A stretch of DNA of 64,000 nucleotides, from NCBI GenBank assembly GCA_032622095.1, contig CP136068.1:182036796-182100795 (forward strand), read 5' to 3'. Shown here piece by piece: positions 11,735-21,925 of the stretch. This stretch comes from Siphonodentalium dalli. Taxonomy: Eukaryota; Mollusca; Scaphopoda; Gadilida; Siphonodentaliidae. A model generated the notes under the pieces. That model searched no databases, had not been told where the DNA came from, and saw nothing but the letters and a program-made list of their open reading frames with translations. Within the stretch, counting starts at the first letter, position 1; each line of letters opens with the position of its first letter. The position numbers were made by a program, and so were the translations under genes.

Positions 11735-12085
11735 GCCAAAAACGCTCTTTATCATAGAATGATCGGTATAAAACCCACGGCATTTCCCCCATCAATGACA
11801 CCTTTCCCCAATCCCCATGTGCCCGTCATGTTATTGACTCAATGACACCTTCCCCCAATCCTCATGTGCACGTCATTTTATTGACATTCGTCCAAATTAT
11901 TTGACGTCATAAACCACAAAGAACTGCCAAATAACGCTCTTTATTATAGAACGATTGGTACAGAAACCACGGCATTTCCGGCATCAACAACACCTCTTCC
12001 ATTTCCACCTCATTTTTCACAGACATTTGCCGACATTATTTGAAGCCATGAAACCCCGAAACAAATATATAACGCTCTTTATTGT
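11735..12085. repeat. ~195-bp direct repeats, two clear copies and a partial
   Basis: CGCTCTTTAT.ATAGAA.GAT.GGTA followed by CCACGGCATTTCC.CATCAA.. ACACC occurs near 11738 and 11933. A third partial CGCTCTTTATTGTAAAGCG is near 12073. Confidence 0.7.
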
Positions 12086-12772
12086 AAAGCGTATATTATC
12101 TCAATCCCGACACCTCTCCCATATTCAATAAGTTCCCCTAAATTCTCCCGAACAACTAAAACCATATTTATTTGAACGAACAAATGTTCTCAAGCAATAT
12201 CTCTTCGCGTCATCTACACATAATGTCCACTTATAAATTAACACACTTAACATCATTTAATAATCAGATTATAACTCAATGCTAGCAAGTCCAGTGTGCA
12301 CTATGCGCAAGTGTACGTATGGAATTTTGTATCGGATAAAGCCCAGAAGGTGTTATATTCAATATTAAGAGATTGATCACCTCTTAAAACGTAACACGCA
12401 TAGAGGTAGCGACATGCGAAAAACTTGCTCCTCTCAACAACAACAAAAAAACAAAAAATTATGTTACACAGGTATCATATCAATAAATAGGAATCTATCA
12501 ACATAAACTAATAACATAAACAAACATTATCCTACCAATTTATATGCCTCACAACATAACCAAAATTATCCGTAATTATTCATTAAACTCAAATAACCCT
12601 ATTTAGATGAAACAATTAACAAGGTTCACAACATCACAAGTGTATCATGATGTCAAACTCAAGCGACCCACACAAATTATTATGACAAGAACATCGATAG
12701 GTGAACCTTCCATAACGGTTTGGTACGCCCACCACACCCCTCACACACACCACATATCTGGTGAGATACCAA

Positions 12773-13035
12773 TCCAATTCCCATAACACCCGAACGCCCT
12801 TCCACAAGAAAATCTCCAAATGTAACGTACATGTTAACGGCCAATCAAGGCCTAATTAACTTAACATGTAACCTATAACACACGACAAATGTGCGTACAC
12901 AATTACCATACAATCCTCATATACTATTACCCATCCATTTCCCATAACAAACGAACGCCCTTCCACAAGAAAATCTCCAAATATAACGTACATGTTAACG
13001 GCCAATCAAGGCCTAATTAAATTAACAGGTGACAT
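12773..13035. repeat. ~100-bp direct repeat pair
   Basis: CGAACGCCCTTCCACAAGAA, AATCTCCAAAT.TAACGTAC and ATGTTAACGGCCAATCAAGG occur in both 12773-12865 and 12948-13035, at an offset near 170 bp and with few differences. Confidence 0.8.
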
Positions 13036-13287
13036 ACAAAACACGACAAACGTGTCACACAATTACCCATAACCCATCGTACACCCCACCCATGATAAAC
13101 AACGACGTACGCTAGTGCACACATATCACACAAGACTATGTCGTATACATACCCCCCAACCGCCCGAAATAACTAAAACACATATACATGTGCAAGACTA
13201 AAATTAACCTGACTAGCATGTATGTGTAAATCACAATATATCCCCCCAACACGACTACAATGTATACATACCCCACCCCCCCACCCC

Positions 13288-13288
<1 letters not shown>

Positions 13289-13320
<32 letters not shown>
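13289..13320. repeat. 32-C homopolymer within a C-rich tract
   Basis: Thirty-two consecutive C, preceded by CCCCACCCCCCCACCCCA and followed by ACCGCCC. The minus strand is G-rich and could fold as a G-quadruplex. The run length may be unreliable in assembly. Confidence 0.85.
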
Positions 13321-13483
13321 ACCGCCCAAGATAACCAACGCCGCATGATGGTGCGCGCTGAAAATATTATCATCACGCTGTAGATAGAACCGGTATTTCA
13401 CGCGTCAATTGCACTCCTCTAATACTATACAATCACCCATGTATTTTAAATAAATTACCATATTGTAGAATTCAAAAACAATT

Positions 13484-14358
13484 TTGATCGCCGCATCACA
13501 TAATCATAACTGCCTACTGAACATATTCACCAATGATACAAAAAATACTGCCATAAATTGCCCCATAGCCATTTATCCTCAGTATAACTTACCATCTGCT
13601 ATTAAACTCACAGGATGTACATGGCTTATAACAACAACAAAAGCTCACACATTTACAGTAAACTGTCATCACAATCTTCTAAGAAAACGACCGTATAGAA
13701 TCACAATATTACCCCCTGTCGCCATGATAACTTTACCACCAAGGTGCATAGCTACATCAGCAAGCATTGAATTAATTGCATTCACAACTTTGAACTCATC
13801 AAACATCACCATCAAGACACAAATAAATCAATTACAATCAAGTATTGAATTACATAAATTGCCACAATGGAAGCCATTATTTTCGCAAATTCATAACTTG
13901 CCCCCTCAAGTATCAATTCCAAACAAGTTACCCCCATGAAGCAACTGTCCTTATATCTCCAAACAGTCACTTCCCTGCAACCCATCAAACAAAAACAAAA
14001 ACATGATTACTACCAAATCATTATTCCCACTGTCGTTACATTCATATTAATTTTACTGATTGCCATCTCAAATCGCAAATACATTATTCAGTGTATTTCG
14101 AAAATTTCCAAATATCAGACTCAACGCAATCACAACACGAAACGAATCAAAATCGCTAAGCGACGCAATAAACTTAACCAAATGATAAATGAAACTAACA
14201 TGCAACTTCGTCACAGACATACCCCACCATTACCCAATAAAGCTACGAAAGACATTCATTTATTTCCAGCTAAACAACCTCAAGTAGAAAGCACACAAGA
14301 AGATTTGACATTTCCAAAAAAAACAAAAAACAACCGGGAGACGTGGATGATGAATTAG
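13484..14358 (+). pseudogene. envelope-like ORF remnant of the LTR element (broken)
   Basis: Two overlapping ORFs in different frames (13484-13939 and 13936-14358) follow pol in the position of an env gene. The first is Cys-containing, with the motif CTWLITTTKAHTF and LPPRCIA, which resembles the C-terminal ectodomain of envelope-like proteins in some Ty3/gypsy elements. The second has one hydrophobic segment at about residues 26-44, then a basic, probably cytoplasmic tail. The reading frame breaks near 13937, and no N-terminal or fusion region is recognised. Assignment rests on position, topology and general resemblance. Confidence 0.5.
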
Positions 14359-15275
14359 CCACATTACGACCTATGAAAATAATAAAAACTCACGCTTCCA
14401 TCCATAACCCACCCCTCAATCTCTATTGATCATTTTATCAATAACACCATTTTTTTTCTATAAGGGGCACAAACCCATAGAACATTTCTAATTCCGTTAC
14501 TGCACACACACACCGACAGCTGTATACACTAACGCCATTATGACACGTGCCAACCTCAAGCATTAAGATAACTGACCATCAATTATCATCAATAAGATTC
14601 GTCAAGGATATTGCCACCTGTCAAACAGACACATTAATCAATGTCTCCCCCGACCAATTCACAGCGCTAACATCATATGCCACATTCCAAGCAATATTTC
14701 ACCTCTGATATCACGCTCTCACAAATTTCCCTGTGCAATTGACGGCAGATGTGAAACAGTTGGTCTCTCACAACCACAATCACAAATGTATACATATCAT
14801 CATGATTTTATTTTCAATACAACATGCATTTAAATAACATATCACCAATGTACGTGTATGTACCATAAGTTCCTTTACAAAACATACCATGCACTATTAC
14901 CGTATTGTTATATTCATTACTTCTCATACTTGTATCTCTATATTCTATCATCACACCTTATCCTACATATCAATCTAGCACGCATTATGACTGCATGTAC
15001 GATCATTTTATATACCAACCCATATATGCTTTTCCCACCATTTATTTCATAATCTCATAATATTGCGTATTATCATTTTAAAACAACGTTGTTCCACATG
15101 TATTAGTCATACCTTCATCCTACTCAATTTTACAATGTATCGATCAACTTACTATATTCTCACCATCGTCATCACACTTCATTCAGCCTCATCCACATTA
15201 CATGATCACAAATACCCCAGTTATGTCCATAATTTTGATGTTACATCAGATTTTCCGCTGCGCTAAAAATCTTAC
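14359..15275 (+). other. 3' non-coding region of the LTR element
   Basis: No coding domain. ORFs at 14858-15266 are low-complexity and unassigned. Ends at the purine tract before the 3' LTR. Confidence 0.5.
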
Positions 15276-15277
15276 AC

Positions 15278-15290
15278 GGGTGGTGGGACA
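15278..15290 (+). other. putative polypurine tract
   Basis: GGGTGGTGGGACA lies immediately before the 3' LTR, where second-strand priming would occur. Confidence 0.5.
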
Positions 15291-15292
15291 TA

Positions 15293-15563
15293 TGTGGCAT
15301 AATGCCATATACAATTGCCCATATGTCCCAATATATAGAACCCCAAACTCAAATATTCGTGCTCGGTTTCTTAACGAAACCTCACATATCTTACCCCCAG
15401 CGAAGACATACACACAATGAAGATGGCTCCCAAATATGGTCAAGGGAAATGACCATAACGGCGGAACCAATCCCGATGTGTATTGCCAAACGCCTCATCT
15501 CATATGCATCCCAAATAGTATATAAGAAACAGCCACATCCCATCACATCATGCTTTCACTAGA
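15293..15563 (+). mobile_element. 3' LTR of Ty3/gypsy-like element, truncated
   Basis: About 270 bp match the 5' LTR from its first base (TGTGGCATAATG against TGTGACATAACG) through the TATA-like box to CATGCTTTCACTAGA. The remaining ~190 bp seen in the 5' copy are missing, and unrelated sequence follows. The missing 3' end explains why no target-site duplication can be paired. Confidence 0.82.
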
Positions 15564-17030
15564 GTATGTGCATCATTACAATATAACAGTACATCTATAG
15601 TATACAGTGTACGATGCATGCGGAGTTTTGGGCGATTGTTATGTGCAAGATAGTACACAATATATATTGAAATTCAACAATTATTTAATTCAATAACCAG
15701 ACCCGACCCCCTCGTGGATTGTGTCATGTTAACTTCGAAATCAACTGTGGTTAATGTTATCAAATGCATGCATTTTAATCGATGCTATAATGCATGTTCA
15801 AAACGAGGTTGTAGTTGTTTTCTCGCTGCATGACTTATGATAAATGGTCAACCCGCACAGGCACAATGCTGCGTCCCATAATTATGGTCAAACAGAGTCA
15901 TGTGCCTGATTCGTCATATCCGGTTGAAACCTAGTCTACGTTAGCATCTATGTCTTAAACCCCGTTTGGCAGCTAAGTCCGTGGTTTAAATCCAAGACTA
16001 CGGGCTTAAGTCACACATTCATCACATACGTGATATTGTTTATACGTGGTATTGTACTTGCCCAATGCAGACGCCGCATTCCAATACTAGCAATAAAAGG
16101 ACGGCAACCGAACGCCCCGCCCCATGGTAACAATATGAATTAAGAAGGCTGCCATCCAGACAAAGTGTAGGCCTAAATTGAAATGTGCTTTCCCTGAATT
16201 TGTTTACTTCACGAAATTAACACGCTGGTCATCCTATAATACACAATGCGGGCAGTAAACCCTGGTACGAGCGTCTGTAACAACACATCGGGCTATAGCA
16301 TAGTTTTCCACACCAGGGCTAGTCTAATTAGTAAAAATTAGTCAATTTAGAACCAGTGGGAGAGGTATATAATAGGCATTGCCTATTTATGCTGTGGCAC
16401 AGTTCGGAGAAAATTCAGATATCAGTTTTCGACAAAAACACAGTCTTAGTCGAGGTAATTTTAGGGTAAATTTAAGTTTCATTAAGCAAAACTTTCACTG
16501 CAGACACTTCTCGATAATTGTTTATAAAAACACGGATCAGTCTATATGGGACTTTGATAATAAAAACCCCAAATCCACATCCAGTAACTCGAATAAAGAC
16601 ATATTTCCAAATATTCCGTTCATAGATAAATTGTAATGTATTGCGGGCAGGAGTAAACTCCAAAGCGGGCAAAAGTATTGCCCGCGTCGGGGTTTACTCT
16701 GACACCGTGAAGTGTCACATGAAATTGTCAATGTTTTCCTACTTACATGCAGCAAATTCCAATGTGAATGTAGATTTAGTTTCCTAAACTATCTATATCA
16801 ATGGAACGTTGACCTTGTTGCCCTATCTCATCCGAAACTAATTAATCTAGGTCAATATTTGTTATGTTTTATTATCAGAAATTATGGTGTGAAGACATGG
16901 GATAAATTTGATCTTTGGTGAGTAAGGGGGTCATAATAGGGGGTCCAAATGAGTCCCGATGAGTAGCTGATTACACATATGAGAATGGTTCCCATCTAAA
17001 TGCCCTCAAATCTATTATATATTTTGAAAG
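15564..17030. other. gene 1 intron, no gene seen
   Basis: Short ORFs overlap one another on both strands without domains. A small imperfect inverted pair (GAGTAAACTCC near 16652 and GGGGTTTACTC near 16690) flanks CGGGCAA...TTGCCCG. Nothing else is supported. Confidence 0.45.
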
Positions 17031-17034
17031 ATCT

Positions 17035-17045
17035 GTGTGTTTGTT

Positions 17046-17086
<41 letters not shown>
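17035..17086. repeat. (TG)n microsatellite
   Basis: Alternating GT/TG run preceded by GTTTGTTTG. It produces the spurious His/Thr and Cys/Val ORFs on the two strands. Confidence 0.9.
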
Positions 17087-17087
<1 letters not shown>

Positions 17088-17089
17088 AA

Positions 17090-17890
17090 ATCGATGGACT
17101 CAAAAACGACTAAGCCAATTTCGATGAAATTTGGTATTTGGATGTGTTTTCGGCCGGAGACGAACATAGGCATATTTATTTGTCCGTGCGAGGTCAACTT
17201 TTCACGTGCGGAGGTCAAATCTGTTTTTACGCCGTTTTTGCGCTAATATATTTCAGTTCGGTGCTCACAAATCGATTCGATATAGCGCGAATAATAAATT
17301 GCCAGTCATATAATTTGCACGGTTAGAATCTGTGGCGTGTCCTCTTTCCAACGATATATAATATGTATGTATCCGTTTTAGTTATCTGCCTCAATTATTA
17401 GGTACAAGTGGTCCGATGCTTTTATCGGGATAAAATCAATGCGTAATTTCTATGACGTCGTCAGAGGTCATAAAGTTAGATTACGTTAACTCTCACCCTG
17501 CCGATGCATTTGACTGTGTCGCGTTAACTCATCACCGGCCGAGGTATCCGCAAATGACATTGGGCTATATATCTCGGAAACTGGTGTAGCTATCGACTTG
17601 AAATTTGGTATGTGAATGTATCTTGCCCCGGATACGAATTTTATCGGGTCGCCGAGCAATTGCGACGCCAGCTTCGCGCATGCGCAGACGAGATCTCGGA
17701 AACGGGTTGAGATATTGACTTTAAATTTGATATGTGAATGTATCTTGCCCCGGATACGAATTTTATCGGGTCGCCGAGCACGTGCGACACCAGCTTCGCG
17801 CATGCGCAGACCAGATCTAGGAAACGGGTGGAGCAATCGACTTGAAATTTGGTTTTTTAATAGCCCGGACGAAGTCGGGTCACCTTCTAG
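17090..17890. repeat. 122-bp tandem repeat and related sequence
   Basis: Two clear units carry GTGAATGTATCTTGCCCCGG followed by ATACGAATTTTATCGGGTCGCC and CAGCTTCGCGCATGCGCAGA, with CTTGCCCC at 17622 and 17744. Diverged half units lie before (17100-17200) and after (17822-17880), sharing TTGAAATTTGG. ORFs over this region on both strands are shadows. Confidence 0.75.
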
Positions 17891-17978
17891 TATTGATATA
17901 TAATCGATAGAAAATACCACATTTCACACATTAAACTGTGGTTTCAGATCTAGTAACGCACTTTAAATTTCATTCCAG

Positions 17979-18110
17979 CTCTACACTGACGGAATCCTGC
18001 TGATGAATGTCACTCACAGACTCACACCATTCACCAAGGCTAACGTCGTCCATATTTACCGTTCCGAAAAATATGGAAAACCTCTCATATTCGACATCAC
18101 GTGCATGTAG
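17979..18110 (+). CDS. galectin-like gene 1, terminal coding exon
   Basis: Begins after a TTTCATTCCAG acceptor in phase 0 and reads LYTDGILLMN...HRLTPFTKANVVHIYRS, ending ITCM and TAG at 18108-18110. It encodes 43 residues, identical in length to the gene 2 terminal exon at 52352-52483, and supplies the last strands of the galectin fold (family pattern V-V-N-G ... F-H-R ... I ... L-x-I). The intron from 4528 is 13.4 kb and houses the Ty3-like element. An AATAAA lies at 19000-19005 behind an array of decayed exon copies. Confidence 0.85.
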   Translation, partial: LYTDGILLMNVTHRLTPFTKANVVHIYRSEKYGKPLIFDITCM

Positions 18111-18247
18111 GCGAACGTGTGAGACACTGTGAAGAAGAAGCTCTTTGAAAGCTGACATAAACCATGTCATGACGGAAGTCACATCATTATACAAAGCTAA
18201 CATCTGCCACATTTTCAGTGGCGAAACGTCCTGAAAACCTCTCCCAT

Positions 18248-18775
18248 TATGAGTCGAAACGCGATGTGACATGCGCTTAGCATGGCATATAGTCAGCAAT
18301 ATGCAACTGATAATGGTCTTATCAAAACATTTTGCCATTATTTAACTCATCTGGAGTAATTTTCAAACATTTTGAAATTCTACCTTTGACATTAAATCAA
18401 TCTTGTTTGTGTGTGGTACGTTCGAAAACTATTTTCAAAATTCTAATAAACCGCTCCAGGGTCCAGCTTCTACCTCAAAATACATGTCGTCAGAACGAGG
18501 AGCAATTTGTCTGCGAGAAATTGGGACCTTGGTCATCATCACATTTAGACCCGAAACTTCTTTACTATGCCTAGCAGACAACCTCCCTTTCTTTTGACAT
18601 CCATACATTTGTGCACCACCTTCATTATGGGGTGAACTTATATGACGGATAGGTTGTAAGCCATCATTTCTGTCACTCTACTTATGTTGACAAACGGAAA
18701 GGACGTAAGCCAGTGCTCCATTCTGACTTGTTATTGTCATTCCGGATGGCCAGGTGTGATTTTCGTTACCCGGGC
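18248..18775. repeat. dispersed repeat, copy 1
   Basis: Matches 44561-45085 along its length: GAGTCGAAACG, AGCATGGCATATAGTC, ATAAACCGCTCCAGG, CCTAGCAGACAACCT, TTGACATCCATACATTT and GACGGATAGGTT. One copy is in the 3' UTR of gene 1, the other in intron 2 of gene 2, so it is a mobile or duplicated segment and not exon-linked. Confidence 0.82.
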
Positions 18776-18999
18776 AGATGTGTTACCTTGTCAGGCACCC
18801 ACTTACCTGTATTGGTTAACCTATTACACATCCCGAAAACCTCTTCCATCTCACATCATGTTCATGTAGGCGAAAAAAAACCCTGAAAACCTCTCCCATC
18901 TCACATCATGTTCATATATGCGAAACATCCTGAAAACCTCTCCCATCTCACATTATGTTCATGTAGGCGAACGCGTGAGGTACTGCGAAGGCATTGCTA

Positions 19000-19005
19000 A
19001 ATAAA
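19000..19005 (+). terminator. candidate poly(A) signal, gene 1
   Basis: AATAAA in the sequence ATTGCTAAATAAACC. It aligns with ATTGCAGAATAAAATT downstream of gene 2 (52968-52973), which supports a shared 3' end. Confidence 0.5.
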
Positions 19006-19157
19006 CCTTACTGTTCATCTGCACTGAAGATGACACGATGTTTATCAAGAAGCCTTACTCCTTCTCTGCCCACAGCGAGGGAGGGCTCTCTACTGATACA
19101 GTTGTTTTCCATCAACCCTCCCATTAATGCTGAATATGTAACTCGCACCAGTTTTAT

Positions 19158-19240
19158 GTGATAAAGTTACCTAGGTTACTGAAATTGTGATAAAGTTACC
19201 CAGGTTTAAGATAATTGTGATAAAGTTACCCAGGTTAATA
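19158..19240 (+). repeat. ~28-bp minisatellite, inverted partner at 20437
   Basis: Three units of GTGATAAAGTTACCCAGGTT. The reverse complement appears as a second array at 20437-20515 (AACCTGG ... TTATCACAAT), so the ~1.2 kb between them is bracketed by inverted minisatellites. Confidence 0.8.
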
Positions 19241-19264
19241 CACAATATTTACATTTCATTTCAG

Positions 19265-19396
19265 CTCTACGTGGACTGAATCCTTCTGATAAACGAAACT
19301 CACAGTCTCACACAATTCTCCAGGGCTAACCTCTGTCATATTTACGGTGCCGAATCATTCGGAAAACCTCTCATATTCGACATCGCGTTCGTGTAT
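19265..19396 (+). pseudogene. decayed galectin terminal exon
   Basis: Retains a TTTCATTTCAG acceptor and the exon order of 17979-18110, but a lost base early on (CTC TAC GTG GAC TGA) breaks the frame. The end reads TTCGTGTATGCG where the functional copies have TTCATGTAG. It is followed by the same GAGGCACTGAGAAG sequence as the gene 3' UTRs. Confidence 0.75.
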
Positions 19397-19641
19397 GCGA
19401 ACGCGTGAGGCACTGAGAAGAAACAACTCCGTGAAAGCTGAAATTATCCTTTTCCCTCCATCATCAAAGGCTAACACCTGCCAAATATCAGTGGTGAAAC
19501 ATGGGGATAATTATGATAGAGTTACCCAAGTTAATAAAATGTCAAAAAAATAATCAAATTTTGCGATCAAAATGACCTCCTCCAGTACTAATAGTTCATA
19601 ATTTATGTTTAATGACCGAAGATTGTTACTAGCAAAAACTG

Positions 19642-20104
19642 AGCGATGGCATAGTAGGTGTGACAATTAATTATGGTAGAGTTTGGTGACAATTGGTCAA
19701 CACAATTTATATGCCATAGGGAGTCGTGTCGCGCGCCGCATATTCGCACAATGAGTCGACTAACCAATTAACCCATTGAGTTTCACCAAGGTTGATCTCT
19801 ACTCATTACGTTTAGCCACATTGTATTTTCTACGATACATAAAATTGCACGACCGATCGTCCAGAATTGTCTTTTGTGTTAGCATTAAAAATATTACATT
19901 GCGTGTTGAGTAACGATCAACAGCGACAAGACATTCGGTTTGATAAATCATTGAGATGTCGATCTCGACGCTGATAGAGCTTGGAAAAGACTCATTGTGT
20001 GAATGTGCGGCGGGCGACATGTCTCGCTATGGCACAGGCATATGACGACCAATTGTCACCAAAATTGCACCATAATTAATTGTCACACCTACTATGCCAT
20101 CGCT
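19642..20104. mobile_element. TIR element (MITE-like), copy A
   Basis: Termini are inverted: AGCGATGGCATAGTAGGTGT at the left and its reverse complement at the right, continuing into AATTAATTATGGT. It is nearly identical to copy B (24369-24831). It interrupts sequence that runs AAAAACTGAG | CAGTGTTTACC; the uninterrupted form AAAAACTGAGCAGTATTTACC is seen at 20373-20395. A minus-strand ORF inside (19799-20020) is discussed under findings. Confidence 0.82.
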
Positions 20105-20117
20105 ACTGTGATACGCA

Positions 20118-20247
20118 GTGTTTACCTGACTGACGGCATCATGCTGTTGAACGAAACTCGCAGTTTCACTCATTCTCCAAGACTAACATTTGCCACATAT
20201 TCGCTGTCGAAAAACACGGAAATCCTCTCGTATTCAGTGGTGAAACA
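20118..20247 (+). pseudogene. decayed galectin terminal exon, second copy
   Basis: Reads VYLTDGIMLLNETRSF in one frame, matching LYTDGILLMNETHRL of the functional exons, then drifts out of frame. It lies directly beside the TIR element and carries no clear acceptor. Confidence 0.65.
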
Positions 20248-20436
20248 TGGGGATAATTCTGATAAGTTAATAAAATGTCAAACAAATATTAAAAATTTGC
20301 GATAAAAAATGAACACCTCCTTTACCAATAGTTCATAATTTATGTTTAATGACCGAAAGTTGTTACTTGCAAAAACTGAGCAGTATTTACCTCAGTTATG
20401 CACTTTTAAATCGCGTTCATATTGTGAGATTTGCTT

Positions 20437-20515
20437 AACCTGGATAACATTATCAAAATTATCTCCAACCTGGGCAAATTTATCACAATTTCGGCAACCT
20501 GAGTAACTTTATCAT
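20437..20515 (-). repeat. ~28-bp minisatellite, inverted partner of 19158
   Basis: Units of AACCTGG.(C/T)AA..TTATCA(C/A)AAT, the reverse complement of the array at 19158-19240. Confidence 0.78.
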
Positions 20516-21013
20516 AAAAACAAACTGGCGAGAGTGACAAATTCAGTCCAACTAACATTGACTCCATCAATAGCGTGATATTATAATATTACATTCACAT
20601 GAACGTCTGGTATGATTGGCATCAAATCGCTCACATTTATGCGCTGTCATTCTAATTGAACACATGGCCATAAGATAACATTTTCAGGTATGTAGGGACG
20701 TCACTGTATTGGGGTGTCTAACCCCCAATATTGGTCAAATCTGTCACATTATATTTGGCTCACCATTAGTTGAAATTATAAGCAAAAATAGACGTTGAAT
20801 TGTTTAACATATCAACTAGTATTTAGTGCGACATTATGGACCAACAACGATCATATTCTTGTTTCGTGTAAATGCTTGAACTGAAATCGCTTTCCGTTGT
20901 AAATGGTCATATCAGATGGGAACCGATGGTCTGGAATTATCTAACATGTGTAGACTTGATATACTATTGTTGGATAGTTTGAACTCAAGTGGGTTCAAAT
21001 GGAATAAAGCTAA
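20516..21013. other. intergenic, no feature seen
   Basis: AT-rich, without ORFs or repeats I can support. Confidence 0.45.
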
Positions 21014-21925
21014 TTTTGTAGGGCATCTTTAGAAGGAATACACTCTGGTTTTCGGGATCTGCATACAAATGAAGCTGTTTGAGGTTAATCATAGAATGCT
21101 ATATAAACGAACAGCTGATACAGTCAAATCAATGTAGATAAACAATGAAATAATTGTCCAAAAATTAGTAGTCTGACGTCAGTTTAGTAGATTATGTTTT
21201 ATGTATCCATTAAAAGATTTTCCGTGTAGATTATTCCGGGTTACAAGAAGTGACCAAATCTTGGGGAATTAGCTTTAATATATATCACATACACCAGACG
21301 CCCAGCATACATACATGTGTAACAAAATCTAAAACATGAGAAACATAGCTGCATTGCACCGAAGCACGAGAGCTTGTCGCATTGCGAATCCGTGGACCCC
21401 TCAGCGCCGCATGGTCGATGTTGTGAGCCTCTTTGCGTTGGTGTTGGAATATTCTTAAAATAGATCAATATACAACCATCCATACCATTTGAGACATAAA
21501 CGTATATTATTGGCCATAAATCATTAAGCGCCACACAATGGCGTGATTGCGCAATTACACCTATATTCAGGCCTATATACAGACAGCCGCGCCGCGCTAA
21601 CAATCCATTCCCATGAATTATTTGTCCCCGATACAATCTGAATCTTTTTACAAAATAGACTCTTATTTCGAGCCATGACTCCATTCTATGAATGTTTTAA
21701 AGGTTTTTAGAAATTTGCCGAAGGCTAGTAATTGATCACATGCCTTGTGATTAGCGTTGATTATGTCAACGTCGATATATTGTGGTATTTTTCACAGCAC
21801 GCAATAATTAATGATCTGTAACATGCAGGGACCAAAGCTTATAGTAAATTTGTGAAATTTCGTACGATAAATACTAAGTTATGGAATCGTGTAATAAGTT
21901 GGAGCAGGGGGGGATTTATCAACTC
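21014..21925. repeat. segmental duplication, copy A
   Basis: Matches 23602-24215 through many exact blocks (GAATGCTATATAAACGAACA, GTCAAATCAATGTAGAT, ATAATTGTCCAAAAATTAG, AGATTTTCCGTGTAGAT, CATACACCAGA). A stretch of about 300 bp (21374-21673) is present only here. The 147-codon minus ORF at 21241-21684 has no domain and is not called. Confidence 0.8.

Larger units (their letters stand above)
10986..13483 (+). other. decayed internal region of the LTR element
   Basis: No intact coding sequence. An 82-codon ORF at 11340-11588 is unassigned. The region has a C-rich plus strand, like the rest of the element, and contains the repeats listed separately. It is probably remnant of an envelope-like ORF and spacer. 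Confidence 0.5.
18111..19005 (+). repeat. gene 1 3' UTR: decayed terminal-exon copies
   Basis: Fragments of the terminal exon and its following sequence recur after the stop (18124-18240, 18833-18870, 18880-18920, 18930-18990), each with AAAACCTCTCCCATCTCACATCATGTTCATGTAG-like ends (split here by drift), GCGAACG and GTGAGGCACTG. A block at 18330-18790 interrupts them. The array ends with AATAAA at 19000. Confidence 0.75.

Noticed and set aside
17486-17920. 144-codon minus ORF and 95-codon plus ORF with regular protein repeats
   Set aside because: Both follow the 122-bp DNA tandem repeat. Openness on both strands and no homology suggest chance.
21241-21684. 147-codon minus ORF
   Set aside because: No domain, largely within the copy-specific insert, and not preserved in the duplicate at 23602-24215.
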